DNA of 64,000 bases from NCBI GenBank assembly GCA_965196985.1, contig CBDALO010000051.1:1-64000 (forward strand), read 5' to 3'. Numbering within the stretch: the stretch's first letter is position 1; every line of letters begins with the position of its first letter. Under the pieces are notes generated by a model. That model ran no database searches, was not told where the DNA came from, and saw only the letters and a list, made by a program, of their open reading frames with translations. The DNA is from 2-12-FULL-35-23 sp965196985 (GTDB taxonomy: Bacteria; Pseudomonadota; Gammaproteobacteria; UBA12402). Of the stretch, positions 8,837-19,062 are shown piece by piece. A program made the position numbers and the translations under genes.

Positions 8837-10141
8837 ATGCTAGCAAAAAAACTCGACCTTAAAGTTCTACAAATAGCTCTACCTCTAATCCTATCTAACC
8901 TAACCATCCCTTTATTAGGTTTCATTAACACCTTAGTTGTTGGCCGCCTAGCTCACAGCTACTATCTTGGAGCCGTTGGCCTTGGCACTATGATATTTAA
9001 CTTTCTTTATTGGTTATTAAGCTTTTTTCGAATGGGCACTACTAGCCTAATTGCCAGACAACTAGGTGGGAAGGACTATAACAGTGCAGCTAACATTCTC
9101 TTTCATAGCTTATTTATCGCCCTACTAATTGGCCTACTGTTAATTATTTTACAAATCCCTATTGAGCAATTTGCCTTTACACTTATTGGTGGTACAGAAC
9201 TACTACGTCATATCACTCAAAGCTATTTCTTTATTCGTATTTGGGCAGCACCAGCTGCATTAATGAACTTTGTTATCCTAGGCGCTTTAATCGGTTTACA
9301 ACGCTCAGCAGCAGTATTCTTAATAATGACAGTAACCAACGTAGTTGCCATTATCCTTGATGTAGTATTAGTCTTTGGTTTTAGTATGGCAGCCAATGGT
9401 GTAGCACTAGCAGATGTAATTGGTCAATACTCTGGATTAATAATTGGCTTACTACTATTGATCAAGTTATTACGCAGTCATTTTAATTGGCGCTATTTTC
9501 AATTTAACTTACAGTTTATCCGCCAAATTTTTTCTGCTAATCGTGACCTTTTTATCCGTACACTCTGTCTTATTATTGCCTTTTCATTTTTTACCGCACA
9601 AAGCGCCAAACTAGGCATTACTGTACTTGCAGCCAATACTGTACTAATGAACTTTCAAATGATTATGTCTTATGCACTAGATGGCTTTGCCAATGCGGCA
9701 GAAACCCTAGTCGGCCACAGCGTTGGAAAAAAAGACTATGCGAAATTTAAACAACAAGTTATTAACACTGGTTACTGGTCTGCAATCATTGCCCTAAGCT
9801 TTACTCTGATTTACTGGTTAATTGGACCTTGGCTTATCGATTTAATGACAAGCATTCCTAGCATCCAACAGCTTAGCCATCACTATTTGATTTTTGCCGT
9901 ATTAGCCCCTCTTATTGCGGTCTGGTGCTACTGGCTAGATGGCGTTTTTATTGGTGCCGGTCGCTTTAGCATAATGCGCAATATGATGCTGTTATCCATT
10001 CTGGGCTATTTTCTTGTTTGGTATTTCACTCAAGCCTGGCTTAATACTGGTTTATGGCTGGCTATGCTGGCTTTTCTTGGTTTACGTGGCCTCAGTCTAT
10101 CCGTTGCTTTTTTGAGGTTGATTAATAAAACAAGTAACTAG
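8837..10141 (+). CDS. MATE-family efflux transporter (DinF-like)
   Basis: 434 residues with twelve hydrophobic segments, the length and topology of MATE exporters, which expel drugs or cationic metabolites in exchange for Na+ or H+. The N-terminal block IALPLILSNLTIPLLGFINT and the following GRLAHSYYLGAVGLG match the DinF branch. In the middle, ALDGFANAAETLVGHSVGKK is the conserved second-half equivalent. AAAGG lies about 10 nt before the ATG. The last 45 nt overlap the convergent MHS transporter gene. Confidence 0.9.
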   Translation: MLAKKLDLKVLQIALPLILSNLTIPLLGFINTLVVGRLAHSYYLGAVGLGTMIFNFLYWLLSFFRMGTTSLIARQLGGKDYNSAANILFHSLFIALLIGLLLIILQIPIEQFAFTLIGGTELLRHITQSYFFIRIWAAPAALMNFVILGALIGLQRSAAVFLIMTVTNVVAIILDVVLVFGFSMAANGVALADVIGQYSGLIIGLLLLIKLLRSHFNWRYFQFNLQFIRQIFSANRDLFIRTLCLIIAFSFFTAQSAKLGITVLAANTVLMNFQMIMSYALDGFANAAETLVGHSVGKKDYAKFKQQVINTGYWSAIIALSFTLIYWLIGPWLIDLMTSIPSIQQLSHHYLIFAVLAPLIAVWCYWLDGVFIGAGRFSIMRNMMLLSILGYFLVWYFTQAWLNTGLWLAMLAFLGLRGLSLSVAFLRLINKTSN

Positions 10142-11368
10142 CAAGGCTAGAACAAAAATAATTATGCTTAAATAAGCTATAGCATAAAAGCCTACGTAAC
10201 CCACCAAACCTGTCAAAGCAGCGGGGGTTAAACCACCAAAAACAGCATAAGGAATATTGTAAGATAGCGACAAAGCTGAAGCGCGGATTCCAGGAATAAA
10301 TGCTTCAGCAAAATAGGTACTTGCGCTACCCACAAAAATCCCAAACACAACAGCAAAAAAGCCTTGTATTCCCAACAACAAACCCAGGTTGGTCGAGCCT
10401 GTTAGCAAGTAAATGCCAGGTAAACAAGTTAGTAAAATAGCAATCTCTGCCGTTAGCATAACTTGCTTACGTCCATAAAAATCAGATAGGCGCCCTCCGA
10501 ATAATACTGCCACTATGAAAATTAGCATAGCAATTACATTAATAAACAATGCCTGACTATGCCCATTTGGCAAATCACCTAATAAAGTAATAGGCAGCCA
10601 AATAAAGAGTAATTGATAGAAGTAAGCATAAGCTGCAACCAAGACCACCAATTTCAGCATTAGTTTAAAAACGTTTACTTGTAACAACAAACTAATAGCT
10701 TTAACGTGCTCATTACGTAGCTTCTGCTTAGCAGCCATAAAAACCTCTGTCTCCGGCAAAACTATTCGCAAATAAAAACCTATTGCTGCTAAGACAAACC
10801 CAACAGAAAAACAAGCTCTCCACCCCCAACTTAGCAAGGCATCTGGAGATAGAAACTGAGAAAAAGAGAATGCAGCCAAAGAACTGAGCAAGATACCAAG
10901 TGCTGTACTTGCCGGAATAGTGCTCACCCACTTACCACGTTCCTCATTAGAGGAAACTTCAACTAAATAACATAATGAAGTAGTGTATTCACCAGCAATA
11001 GACAGGCCCTGTATAACACGCAGTAAAGTTAACAACAAAGGTGCAACCAAGCCCATGGTTTGATAAGTAGGCAACAAACACATTAGAAAAGTTGTTACTG
11101 CCATTGCTGCCTGAGAAATAATCAGCGCCTTACGCCGACCATATTGGTCACCAACGTAACCAAAAATCACCGCACCAATTGGCCTTGCTAAAAAACCAGC
11201 TGCGAAAATCAATAATACCAATAATGTTGAACCAGCCACGGATTCATGCGGAAAAAATAACTTCCGCATTGTAGGCGTTAAATAAACATAAACTAAAAAA
11301 GTATACCACTCGACGATATTACCAATACCACCAGCAATAACTGCCTTATAAATTGAATGCTGCTTCAT
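10097..11368 (-). CDS. MFS transporter, metabolite:H+ symporter (MHS/ProP-like) family
   Basis: 423 residues with twelve membrane segments. IGNIVEWYTFLVYVYL in segment 1, FLARPIGAVIFGYVGDQYGRRKAL in segments 2-3 (the MFS loop 2-3 motif) and LLRVIQGLSIAGEYTTS in segment 4 place it in the MHS family, which includes proline/betaine, 2-oxoglutarate and citrate symporters. The substrate is not determinable. The gene converges on the MATE gene with a 45-nt overlap of coding ends, and a tRNA gene follows upstream of its start. Confidence 0.88.
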   Translation of the reverse strand: MKQHSIYKAVIAGGIGNIVEWYTFLVYVYLTPTMRKLFFPHESVAGSTLLVLLIFAAGFLARPIGAVIFGYVGDQYGRRKALIISQAAMAVTTFLMCLLPTYQTMGLVAPLLLTLLRVIQGLSIAGEYTTSLCYLVEVSSNEERGKWVSTIPASTALGILLSSLAAFSFSQFLSPDALLSWGWRACFSVGFVLAAIGFYLRIVLPETEVFMAAKQKLRNEHVKAISLLLQVNVFKLMLKLVVLVAAYAYFYQLLFIWLPITLLGDLPNGHSQALFINVIAMLIFIVAVLFGGRLSDFYGRKQVMLTAEIAILLTCLPGIYLLTGSTNLGLLLGIQGFFAVVFGIFVGSASTYFAEAFIPGIRASALSLSYNIPYAVFGGLTPAALTGLVGYVGFYAIAYLSIIIFVLALLVTCFINQPQKSNG

Positions 11369-11458
11369 ACCCTACCCTTATTAAAACTGTCGTTTATCTT
11401 TTCAAACAACAAACAAAAATACAAGGCGGGTTCTAACGGCAAAAAGTTAACTGCTGGA

Positions 11459-11528
11459 GCGGGTGATGGGAATCGAACCCAAGTTCCAAGCTTGGGAAGC
11501 TTGTGTTCTACCATTGAACTACACCCGC
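11459..11528 (-). tRNA. tRNA-Gly (anticodon CCC)
   Basis: A full cloverleaf of 70 nt without encoded CCA. The acceptor GCGGGTG pairs with CACCCGC. The D arm is GTTCAATGGTAGAAC. The anticodon stem CAAGC/GCTTG closes the loop TTCCCAA, giving anticodon CCC. The T loop is TTCGATT. It lies alone between the MHS transporter and the PoxB-like gene, and no integration event is evident at it. Confidence 0.95.
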
Positions 11529-11573
11529 AGTAAGGACGGTTTATTGAACAACAAATCGGATAACTTGTAAACC

Positions 11574-13259
11574 TTAGTCGTTTGACCTGGAAAGTTTAGT
11601 TTTTATCATTCCTTTGGTAAAAGACACAATCATTTCAGCTGTAATGTCTGATGGGGTAATTAGCTCATTAGGTTTGACATGTACATCAACAATACAAGGC
11701 TTGCTACTTGCTAAAGCTGCTTGAATTGCTGGCTCAAGCTCATCTGCTTCTTTTACCGAAAAACCCTCACCACCAAAAGCTTCAGCTAATTTAGCATAGT
11801 CAGGATTACTTAACTTGGTGTAACATTGTGCCACACCTTCTTTCATCTGCTCTAGTTCAATAAAATGGTAAGAAAAGTTGTTATAGATCACAACTGTAAT
11901 CGGTAAGTCATACTTAATTGCCGTAGCAAAATCACCCATGGTCATTTGAAATCCACCATCTCCACACAGAGCAACAACTTGCTTATTCGGCTCAGCTAAT
12001 TGACAGCCAATTGCAGCTGGCATCCCAAATCCTAAAGTACCTAACTCAGTCGAACCAATTAAGCGTTGCTTACCATTCAAGCGCAACCAATTATTAGCCC
12101 ACACAGATACTGTTCCTGCATCGACTGTAACAATAGCATCCTTCGTTAAATTATCACTAATAACCCGTGTTACTACCGGTGATGAAATCGGCTTGCCATG
12201 CTTAAGCTCTGCTTTTTTATCTAAAGCATTGATCGCTTTTAAATGCGCTTTTTCAGCCGAACGCAAAAAACCATCATCAGATTTTTTCTGTAGCTCTTCT
12301 GCCAACATTGCCAAACTGCGCTTCGAATCACCAACCAAACCAACAGCCACTGAACTACGCACACCAACACGCTGTGGATCAATATCAATCTGAATAATCG
12401 GCACACCAGTTGGATAAAAAGCTCGCCAAGCAAAGCTACAACCAACTACTAACAGAGCATCACAGTCTTTAACATAGCGACAACCATTTTTAGAGCCCTT
12501 CATACCAATACCACCAGCATAGTGTGGGTTCATATTGTCAATAATTTCTTTCGAGCGTACCGTATGTACCATTGGTGCATTAAGCAAATCAGCAACTTTA
12601 AGCAGCTCATCAACTGCATGACGACAGCCGCCCCCATAAAGGATAGTCACATTCTTTTTTTGGTTTAGAATTTCAGCTGCTTTAACGATTAATGACGCAT
12701 CAGGCGTCACATGATAGGGCATATTAAATACTGCCTTGTTTGGCATCCGCTCTACTGCTGGTAGTCTTAGCACATCGGTTGCAATCGACACATGCGCCAC
12801 ACCACGCTTAGCCCGCGCTGTTTGGATAGCAAGCTGCAAAATATCAACTAAGTTTTCTGCAGTGCGCACTTCACGATTAAAACAAGTGGAATCTTCAAAC
12901 AGTAAAATTTGGTTAATCTCTTGAACAGTATTAGTACCTATTACGTCACTTTCGATCTGTCCCGTTAATACTAGCATGGGCACCTTGTCCATTTTGGCAT
13001 CGTACATTGCATTGAGCATGTGTGCAGCACCGGGTCCTTGACAAGCCAACACCACACCAAGTTCACCGGTTAATTTGGCTTTAGCACTTGCCATAAATCC
13101 CGCTGATTCTTCATGACGCGTTAAAATAAAGTCTATATCTTTACACTTATGGATAGAGGCCAACATCAAATCAGTTGCATCACCTGGTACGCCATAGGTT
13201 ATCGATACACCCGCATCAACTAAAATCTCAATAACCTGATCACTTGTTGTTCTAGCCAT
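11574..13259 (-). CDS. ThDP-dependent enzyme, PoxB-like (pyruvate dehydrogenase/oxidase family)
   Basis: 561 residues with the three domains of the acetolactate synthase/pyruvate oxidase superfamily. The PYR domain holds the catalytic Glu in LTRHEESAGFMA (E50). A central FAD/nucleotide-type domain follows at about 190-330. The PP domain holds the ThDP-binding GDGGFQMTMGDF...NN at about 433-461. The spacing and sequences resemble PoxB, which oxidises pyruvate to acetate and CO2 and passes electrons to quinone. The short C-terminal membrane-binding helix of E. coli PoxB is not obvious. An acetolactate synthase role is less likely because no regulatory subunit gene is adjacent. Rve IS copy 1 is inserted 60 bp upstream of the start and may affect its promoter. 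Confidence 0.8.
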   Translation of the reverse strand: MARTTSDQVIEILVDAGVSITYGVPGDATDLMLASIHKCKDIDFILTRHEESAGFMASAKAKLTGELGVVLACQGPGAAHMLNAMYDAKMDKVPMLVLTGQIESDVIGTNTVQEINQILLFEDSTCFNREVRTAENLVDILQLAIQTARAKRGVAHVSIATDVLRLPAVERMPNKAVFNMPYHVTPDASLIVKAAEILNQKKNVTILYGGGCRHAVDELLKVADLLNAPMVHTVRSKEIIDNMNPHYAGGIGMKGSKNGCRYVKDCDALLVVGCSFAWRAFYPTGVPIIQIDIDPQRVGVRSSVAVGLVGDSKRSLAMLAEELQKKSDDGFLRSAEKAHLKAINALDKKAELKHGKPISSPVVTRVISDNLTKDAIVTVDAGTVSVWANNWLRLNGKQRLIGSTELGTLGFGMPAAIGCQLAEPNKQVVALCGDGGFQMTMGDFATAIKYDLPITVVIYNNFSYHFIELEQMKEGVAQCYTKLSNPDYAKLAEAFGGEGFSVKEADELEPAIQAALASSKPCIVDVHVKPNELITPSDITAEMIVSFTKGMIKTKLSRSND

Positions 13260-13323
13260 TACTCGCTCCTTGTCATTCTAGTTAGACTAATCATTGACTA
13301 ATTTCTACTGAATGTCTAGTTGG

Positions 13324-14756
13324 AGTCTCTTCCAATGCAAGATGAGCCTGAAATAGCCCCCACTTTCCAATGCAAAGTGGGCCTGAAGTTGTTGCGTGAT
13401 CGTTCATTCTATATGGATGAATATCAATATGAACGACATAGAATTAAACACACTTACCCAGATTGAGCAATTTCTATCCTCATCAACCCAGCTTACCTTT
13501 GAAGCTACATCACGAGCAGAATCTTACCTATGGGTTACGAACACATTAAAAAAATTTGCTTATTGCGGTATGTGCAAAAAGGACAAAGGATTGATTCGTG
13601 ATTACCTGCAACGAATGACTGGTTACCCACGTTCACAAATTACTAGGCTAATTGCTCAGTATCAAAAGTCAGGAAAAGTTGTTGTTAAGCAACGATCACC
13701 TAGAAATAAGTTTAGCTTAATCTATACGCATGAGGATACTTGGTTGTTAGCTGAAACGGATCAGGTTCATCAAACGCTTAGCGGGCCTACCACAAAAAAA
13801 CTTTGCGAGAGAGCCTTTCATTTGTTTGGAGATAAGCGTTATGCGCGTCTTGCTTTTATCTCAGTCTCTCATCTTTACAATCTTCGACAAACTGAAACCT
13901 ACCAGCGCAAACGGCGACACTTTAATAAAACTAAAGCAACGCAGGTTTCTATTGGTGAAAGGCGAAAACCAACTCCAGAGGGTAGGCCTGGCTTTATACG
14001 TATTGATACAGTGCACCAAGGAGATATGGATAAAATCAAGGGTGTTTATCATATTAATGCTGTTGACGAGGTGACACAGATGGAAGTAGTCTGCGCTGTT
14101 GAAAAAATTAGTGAGGCTTACTTAATCCCTGTCTTAGAGCAAATAATCGATACCTTTCCATTTAAAGTGTTAGGCCTACATGCTGATAATGGCTCAGAGT
14201 ACATTAATCAGCATGTAGCTAAACTATTGCAAAAGTTATTTATTGAACTCACTAAATCGAGGCCAAGGCATAGTAATGACAACGGTTTGGTGGAAAGTAA
14301 AAATGGCTCGGTTGTTAGAAAGCATTTTGGCTACATACATATTCAACAACGTTTTGCCCCGCAAATTAATGAATTCTATAACCAGCATTTTAACGACTAT
14401 ATTAATTTTCACAGACCTTGTTACTTCCCTGTAACCAGCATTAATAGCAAGGGTAAGCAAACTAAACTTTACCCTTACGAGGCCATTATGACTCCTTACG
14501 AAAAGTTCAAATCAATTGAAAATGCTGAGCAGTATTTAAAGGAAAATGAAACCTTTGAACGACTAGATAAATTAGCGTATTCTCTGACTGATCATGAATC
14601 TGCACAAAAGATGCAGGAAGCAAAGAAGACGTTATTTGAGAAAATAACAAAAGAGCAAATAGCTGATACTATCAGCACTGAAGACTAACCGATGGACCAT
14701 CATGGTGACATCTGTTCAGATGCTGCTTCAGGCTCATCTTACGATTGGAATATACT
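13324..14756 (+). mobile_element. 1433-bp rve-type IS, copy 1
   Basis: Flanked by an exact 5-bp duplication GTTGG (13319-13323 and 14757-14761). The terminal inverted repeats pair AGTCTCTTCCAATGCAAGAT at the left with AGTATATTCCAATCGTAAGA at the right, both continuing GAGCCTGAA. Copies 2 (19063-20495) and 3 (56745-58177) have the same length. The left end carries a second short palindrome (CCCACTTT..AAAGTGGG). Confidence 0.92.
13396..14688 (+). CDS. DDE (rve integrase-core) transposase of the 1433-bp IS
   Basis: Up to 430 residues from GTG at 13396; initiation at one of the nearby internal ATG codons is equally likely. The N-terminal half is a helix-turn-helix region (about 60-110, GYPRSQITRLIAQYQKSG). 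The catalytic core is IRIDTVHQGD, LHADNGSEY and NGLVESKNG, with 35 residues between the second Asp and the Glu. The arrangement resembles IS481-type and unclassified rve transposases; I do not assign a family firmly. The other two copies are almost identical. Confidence 0.88.
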   Translation: MIVHSIWMNINMNDIELNTLTQIEQFLSSSTQLTFEATSRAESYLWVTNTLKKFAYCGMCKKDKGLIRDYLQRMTGYPRSQITRLIAQYQKSGKVVVKQRSPRNKFSLIYTHEDTWLLAETDQVHQTLSGPTTKKLCERAFHLFGDKRYARLAFISVSHLYNLRQTETYQRKRRHFNKTKATQVSIGERRKPTPEGRPGFIRIDTVHQGDMDKIKGVYHINAVDEVTQMEVVCAVEKISEAYLIPVLEQIIDTFPFKVLGLHADNGSEYINQHVAKLLQKLFIELTKSRPRHSNDNGLVESKNGSVVRKHFGYIHIQQRFAPQINEFYNQHFNDYINFHRPCYFPVTSINSKGKQTKLYPYEAIMTPYEKFKSIENAEQYLKENETFERLDKLAYSLTDHESAQKMQEAKKTLFEKITKEQIADTISTED

Positions 14757-14980
14757 GTTGGAGGATTATAAGGTTTTTTGTTTTTCAAAAAGCTTACGCC
14801 CTGCCACCTGACTCGTAGCCCAGGCCGACGCTGAATCCTATTCACACTTCGTGTCGGCCTTCACTGGCACAATATTTAGAAGAACATTAAGACCTAGTCA
14901 ATGCCAGCTTAGGTCCGACCTACATTTTTTTAACCTGCATTCTGTTCCCTGCCAAACCCGGGGCTAAATTTAAGTTATTT

Positions 14981-15034
14981 CCCCGGATTATCAAACGCTT
15001 CGCGTTTTCAATCCGGGCTACACGCTGTCTTCTG
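14981..15034. repeat. REP-like palindrome (family A), copy overlapping the MFS gene end
   Basis: The unit CCCCGGATTATCAAACGC..GCGTTTTCAATCCGGGGC-type hairpin matches the units at 1057-1160. Its right part overlaps the last codons and the stop of the MFS gene read on the minus strand, so the C-terminal residues SPD and the TGA come from the repeat. The rest of 14757-15007 holds another palindrome-containing stretch near 14815-14870 but no gene. Confidence 0.65.
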
Positions 15035-16528
15035 TCTACTACCCACCACATCTTTCCACATCAACAGTAAAATCGTTACAATAGGAATAGTCAGACCCGC
15101 CACAATAACAATCCACAATAAAACGCCCAAATGCGTATAATTAGCTGCCACTATCACCTGTCCAGAAGCATTCTTAATTTCACGTGTTACCACCCAAATG
15201 CTATTTAACCACTTACTCACTAAACCACCGGCAGCTAAAGCGAGATTCATTAAAGAGGCCATCAACGCAAACCAAGTTGCTGCATTGCCTTTAGGTGCGT
15301 TAATTGCAATTAGCGTTAACATTGGGATCATACTAAGCTGTGCAAAAGGTGAAGCCAAAGCCGTATCGACCAAAGCAATAGTATGTGCACCAAAGCCGAA
15401 CACCTCTTGAGTCCAATGATGCAAACCATAGTACATACCTAACACTGGCAAACTTAACAAAGTCGAAATTAAAGTTAATACAATAAAGATCCAAGCAATA
15501 GGCTTTTCAGTTAAATACTTTGAAAACACCCACATACCTAAAATGGAAAGCCCCGCACCAATTTGTGCTAATGTACCAAAGAAAGCTTTATTAAAGCCTA
15601 ACACATCGATTTGCCACCACTGCAAACCAGGCCCCACTGCTGGCATAGCTCGAAACACAAAAATTACAACAGCTGCAATTAGAATTTTTCGTTTGGCATT
15701 GATTGAAACATCACGAGTAATAAGAAACAGAAAGTAACTCACTACAATCATACTCACTACAAATACAATCTCTTGTCCATGAGGGATCATCAAAACACCC
15801 ATCACCACAACAAAAGCAGCAAATAACAAGCCACCACCTAAAATCTTCCAGTTGATGGGTTTAATCACCACTCCTTCAACTTTAACTAATAAGCAACCAC
15901 TCACCCCAATAAGTGGAATAATCAGAGTTAACAGAAACATTGTCTGATAACTTAAATGATGCGCCAACCACCCTCCCAAACCTGCCACTAAAAACATAGC
16001 CAAACTTAGCGAAATTCGACCTAATAATTGCACCATTGCTAAGTCATGCTTAATGGCCTCCTCACTGCGCCCTTCGCGTTCAACCACTTCAACTGACATT
16101 GCATCTGCGACCACATCTTGCAACACTACACCAACAACCATAATTAAGCTTGCTAAAAAGTAAACTAACTCTGGTGAGCCAATGACTAACACCCAACGCC
16201 AACCCCCTGCTAACCCCGTTAGTAAAAGACTGCCCATTGCCATTAGTGCACCAGCAAGAAAAACATAAGCCCTTCGTACCGAGCCAAACAAAGGTACCGA
16301 ATCAACAAACTGGCCAAAAACCATTTTGATAGTCCAAGGCAAAGTTAGCCATACTCCTAGCATCATTAAAGCATGCGCTGACAAACCCAATCTCTCCTTA
16401 ACAAAAAAACTCTCCGCAATTCCTGAAAAAGCTGATGCACCATATGCAAAATAAATCATTAGTAGAGGTAGGTAACGCCAACGCATTGCCTGTATAGGTG
16501 TGAGCAGTAATTTGAGTAGTCCGTTCAA
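15008..16528 (-). CDS. MFS transporter, folate-biopterin (BT1)-like
   Basis: 506 residues with about twelve to fourteen hydrophobic segments. The N-terminal YFAYGASAFSGIAESFFVKE, LTLPWTIKMVFGQFVDS and LQDVVADAMSVEVVEREGR resemble the BT1/folate-biopterin branch of the major facilitator superfamily. The substrate is unknown. Initiation is set at TTG (16528) because AGGGA lies 7 nt upstream; the next ATG would remove the first 15 residues. The stop codon lies inside a REP-like repeat, so the native C-terminus may have been altered. The gene is divergent from the ZIP transporter with 71 bp between. Confidence 0.75.
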   Translation of the reverse strand: MNGLLKLLLTPIQAMRWRYLPLLMIYFAYGASAFSGIAESFFVKERLGLSAHALMMLGVWLTLPWTIKMVFGQFVDSVPLFGSVRRAYVFLAGALMAMGSLLLTGLAGGWRWVLVIGSPELVYFLASLIMVVGVVLQDVVADAMSVEVVEREGRSEEAIKHDLAMVQLLGRISLSLAMFLVAGLGGWLAHHLSYQTMFLLTLIIPLIGVSGCLLVKVEGVVIKPINWKILGGGLLFAAFVVVMGVLMIPHGQEIVFVVSMIVVSYFLFLITRDVSINAKRKILIAAVVIFVFRAMPAVGPGLQWWQIDVLGFNKAFFGTLAQIGAGLSILGMWVFSKYLTEKPIAWIFIVLTLISTLLSLPVLGMYYGLHHWTQEVFGFGAHTIALVDTALASPFAQLSMIPMLTLIAINAPKGNAATWFALMASLMNLALAAGGLVSKWLNSIWVVTREIKNASGQVIVAANYTHLGVLLWIVIVAGLTIPIVTILLLMWKDVVGSRQKTACSPD

Positions 16529-16599
16529 GTGATATTCCCTGTTACGCTTGCTAATTTATGTTAAACTAGCTTCCGAAAATTAACAAATCAGGTAAGCAG

Positions 16600-17349
16600 A
16601 TGGACTTGAACTTAATTAAACTTCTCTCAGCAATTGCTATTCTTATCGTTGCATCGATTTCAGGCTACCTTCCTTTTCATCGTAAAATGAAGTCCCCTAC
16701 GGGATATGACTTCCCACGTGGCGAAGCGCTAGCCTGTGGTATTTTTTTAGGTGCAGGATTAATTCATATGCTTGGTGATGCTAATCGAGGCTTTGAGCAT
16801 CTTGGCGCCCATTATCCCGTTGCTTTTTTAATTGCTGGCATTAGTTTCTTGCTCCTCTTATTACTAGAGCATCTCGGTACTGAAATTAGCACTCATGAAG
16901 GAAAAAATGCCCGTTCACTTGCCTTTATCGCCTTTGTGATGTTATCAATACACTCCCTTGTTGCAGGTATTGCACTAGGGACTAGCGTTGTTTTTGACAC
17001 CACGTTACTAATATTAGTTGCCATTCTTGCCCACAAGTGGGCAGCGGGTTTTTCACTCGCAGTGCAATTAAATAAAAGTAATCAACGAGCACGTTATAAC
17101 ATTTGTCTATTTGCAGTATTTGCCATTATGACCCCTCTAGGTATTTTATTAGGCAACAGCCTTCTACATTCACCGCCCCAACACAACTATATTGAACCTG
17201 TTTTTCAAGCCATAGCAGCAGGTACTTTCCTCTATATAGGCACCTTGCATGGCCTTACCCGTTCCGTAATGATAGAACGCTGCTGCAATCTAAGAGAGTT
17301 TTGCTTCGTTATTATCGGCTTTGCATTGATGGCATTAGTTGCGATCTAA
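16600..17349 (+). CDS. ZIP-family divalent metal transporter
   Basis: 249 residues with eight hydrophobic segments, as expected for ZIP proteins, which bring Zn2+ or Fe2+ into the cytosol. The metal-binding segments are seen: HSLVAGIALGTSV in segment 4 and HKWAAGFSLAVQL in segment 5. The His-rich loop between segments 3 and 4 is short (HLGTEISTHEG). AGGT precedes the ATG. It ends 4 nt from the convergent broken GT20 gene. Confidence 0.88.
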   Translation: MDLNLIKLLSAIAILIVASISGYLPFHRKMKSPTGYDFPRGEALACGIFLGAGLIHMLGDANRGFEHLGAHYPVAFLIAGISFLLLLLLEHLGTEISTHEGKNARSLAFIAFVMLSIHSLVAGIALGTSVVFDTTLLILVAILAHKWAAGFSLAVQLNKSNQRARYNICLFAVFAIMTPLGILLGNSLLHSPPQHNYIEPVFQAIAAGTFLYIGTLHGLTRSVMIERCCNLREFCFVIIGFALMALVAI

Positions 17350-17353
17350 CTCA

Positions 17354-19030
17354 TTACCTACGCCCGGGTCCACGGTCTCGAGAACTTGCTACTAGTTCTG
17401 CTAGTGTCTCAACCGCTAACAAATCCCCAGAAGAAGCAACTGAATGGATGCCACTTGCTGGCCCAGGCGTTTCACCACCTGTACGACCGAATGAAGGCGT
17501 CCAACTACCTACACTCTGCCCTGGAGCAAGACTAGGGGACGGCGTTTTATAAACGAACCTTTCTCCTCTCATACCTGCCTCCATAATAGGAGCAAGGCAA
17601 GCTTCACCCCAGCCATGAACATCACCAACTCGAACTGCCATATACTGCGCATCTAGCTTCTGCTCAAACGCTGTTTTTTGTACTGCTCGCTTCATTGCTC
17701 CTAACATATTTACTTCAACCACCTCTAATGGCAAAGGTTCTCCAAACTCATCACGAGTCGCCACAATAATAGCGCCAGGCCCACCTTCAACTTCTGGACT
17801 AACCTGACTTGCCACACCAGCCCCATCACTGACTATAACCGTTGCACCTTGCCCTGGCTGGCAACTACATACTGCTTCAGCAACCACTAAGTTGTAGCCG
17901 TCTGAAGGATAAACTGGCACAAAAGTTACATCGCCCTCATTAAATAAAGCCTTCATTCCTTCCGCAGGCACCGACGAAAGCCGCAAATTAAAATAGGCTT
18001 GATATGCAGAAAATAACTTTGCTACTTTTTGCTTAACCAAATTAACTAACGCACTATAAGGTAATACACTCGTACGAGCAGGAGGAGCAACCACCTGCAA
18101 AAAAGCTGGAGGCATGGTATTTAACTTGGCACGCAAGGACTCGGTCTTCTTAGCCGTCGCTTCACCGGTTGCAACTGCTTCAGCAAGTTTTCTTAGCAGA
18201 CTCTCACGTTCTATCACATAGCGATGAAAGACATTGAACGTACTTGGTAAACCTTTAGTATGATCCAAGCGTCCGACCCAAACGAAAAGCTTTGCTTGTT
18301 GCTCTTCAAGACCAAAGCAAGGCCCCTGCTCTGGCACATCGCACCCCATCTCACTTGCTAAATTTCGCTGTTGTTCCAAATCAGCCACCAAGCATAAACT
18401 TTTTCGTTCGCGTAGTTCGGCAGACAGCACAGGATCGGCTATGCGTTGTTGACACTTTTGTTTGTCAACACCAATAGGCTTAACGCCTATTGTAATTGTG
18501 CGAGAGGTAGCAACCCCCAACGAACCAGCTACTAATGTTAGTTGGTTAGCATCCAAGCTCTCAAGAAAACCAGGAAATAACTTGCACACACAGGCAATAA
18601 AATGATCCGCATAACTTTGTGAATGAAAGTCAATAAAATCAGCATGCAGCAGCGCTTGTAAAAACTCTCTCGCCGCTGGAAACTGCACTAATACTTCTGG
18701 AGCAGGAAAAGGAATATGATGAAAGTAACCCAGTACTAAATCAGGACTTGCTTGCTTAAGATGCGGTAATACATACCACATTTGATAATCCTGCACCCAA
18801 ACCACTTGGTTTAAAGCGTTTAGCTCTCGAACTTTTAGTCCTCGTAATGCCACCTGAACAAAACGTTTACAAGCAGCCTGATAACCTTTATATACCGCAA
18901 CCTCTGCCTTTTTTCCTGCTGCAATAAAACCTTCAGAGCCTTCTGGCAAGCCAGAAGCAATAGCGGCCTCATAGTGAAGCTGATAAAGCTGACATTGAGC
19001 CAACAAAGCCTCATCTGCTAATATCCGTTC
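17354..19030 (-). pseudogene. GT20 trehalose-6-phosphate synthase-like gene, C-terminal fragment
   Basis: This is the distal 559 codons of a gene split by IS982 plus an inner IS. GT20 landmarks are clear: VWVQDYQMWYVLPHL, GYFHHIPFPAPEVL, FHSQSYADHF, VKPIGVD, VWVGRLDHTKGL and YPSDGYNLVVAEAV (usually DGMNLV). A C-terminal tail of about 60 residues rich in Pro, Ser and Gly, ending SSRDRGPGRR, is not usual in OtsA. Excision of 19038-21405 and one 7-bp duplication restores one frame of 887 residues with the fragment at 21406-22392. The intact enzyme would transfer glucose from a nucleotide sugar to glucose-6-phosphate or a related acceptor. Confidence 0.82.
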
Positions 19031-19062
19031 TAATCTAACCCCAGTTCGGAGTTATGGCAGCC

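Noticed and set aside
11459..11528. tRNA-Gly as an integration site
   Set aside because: No integrase gene and no repeated tRNA 3' end was found nearby.
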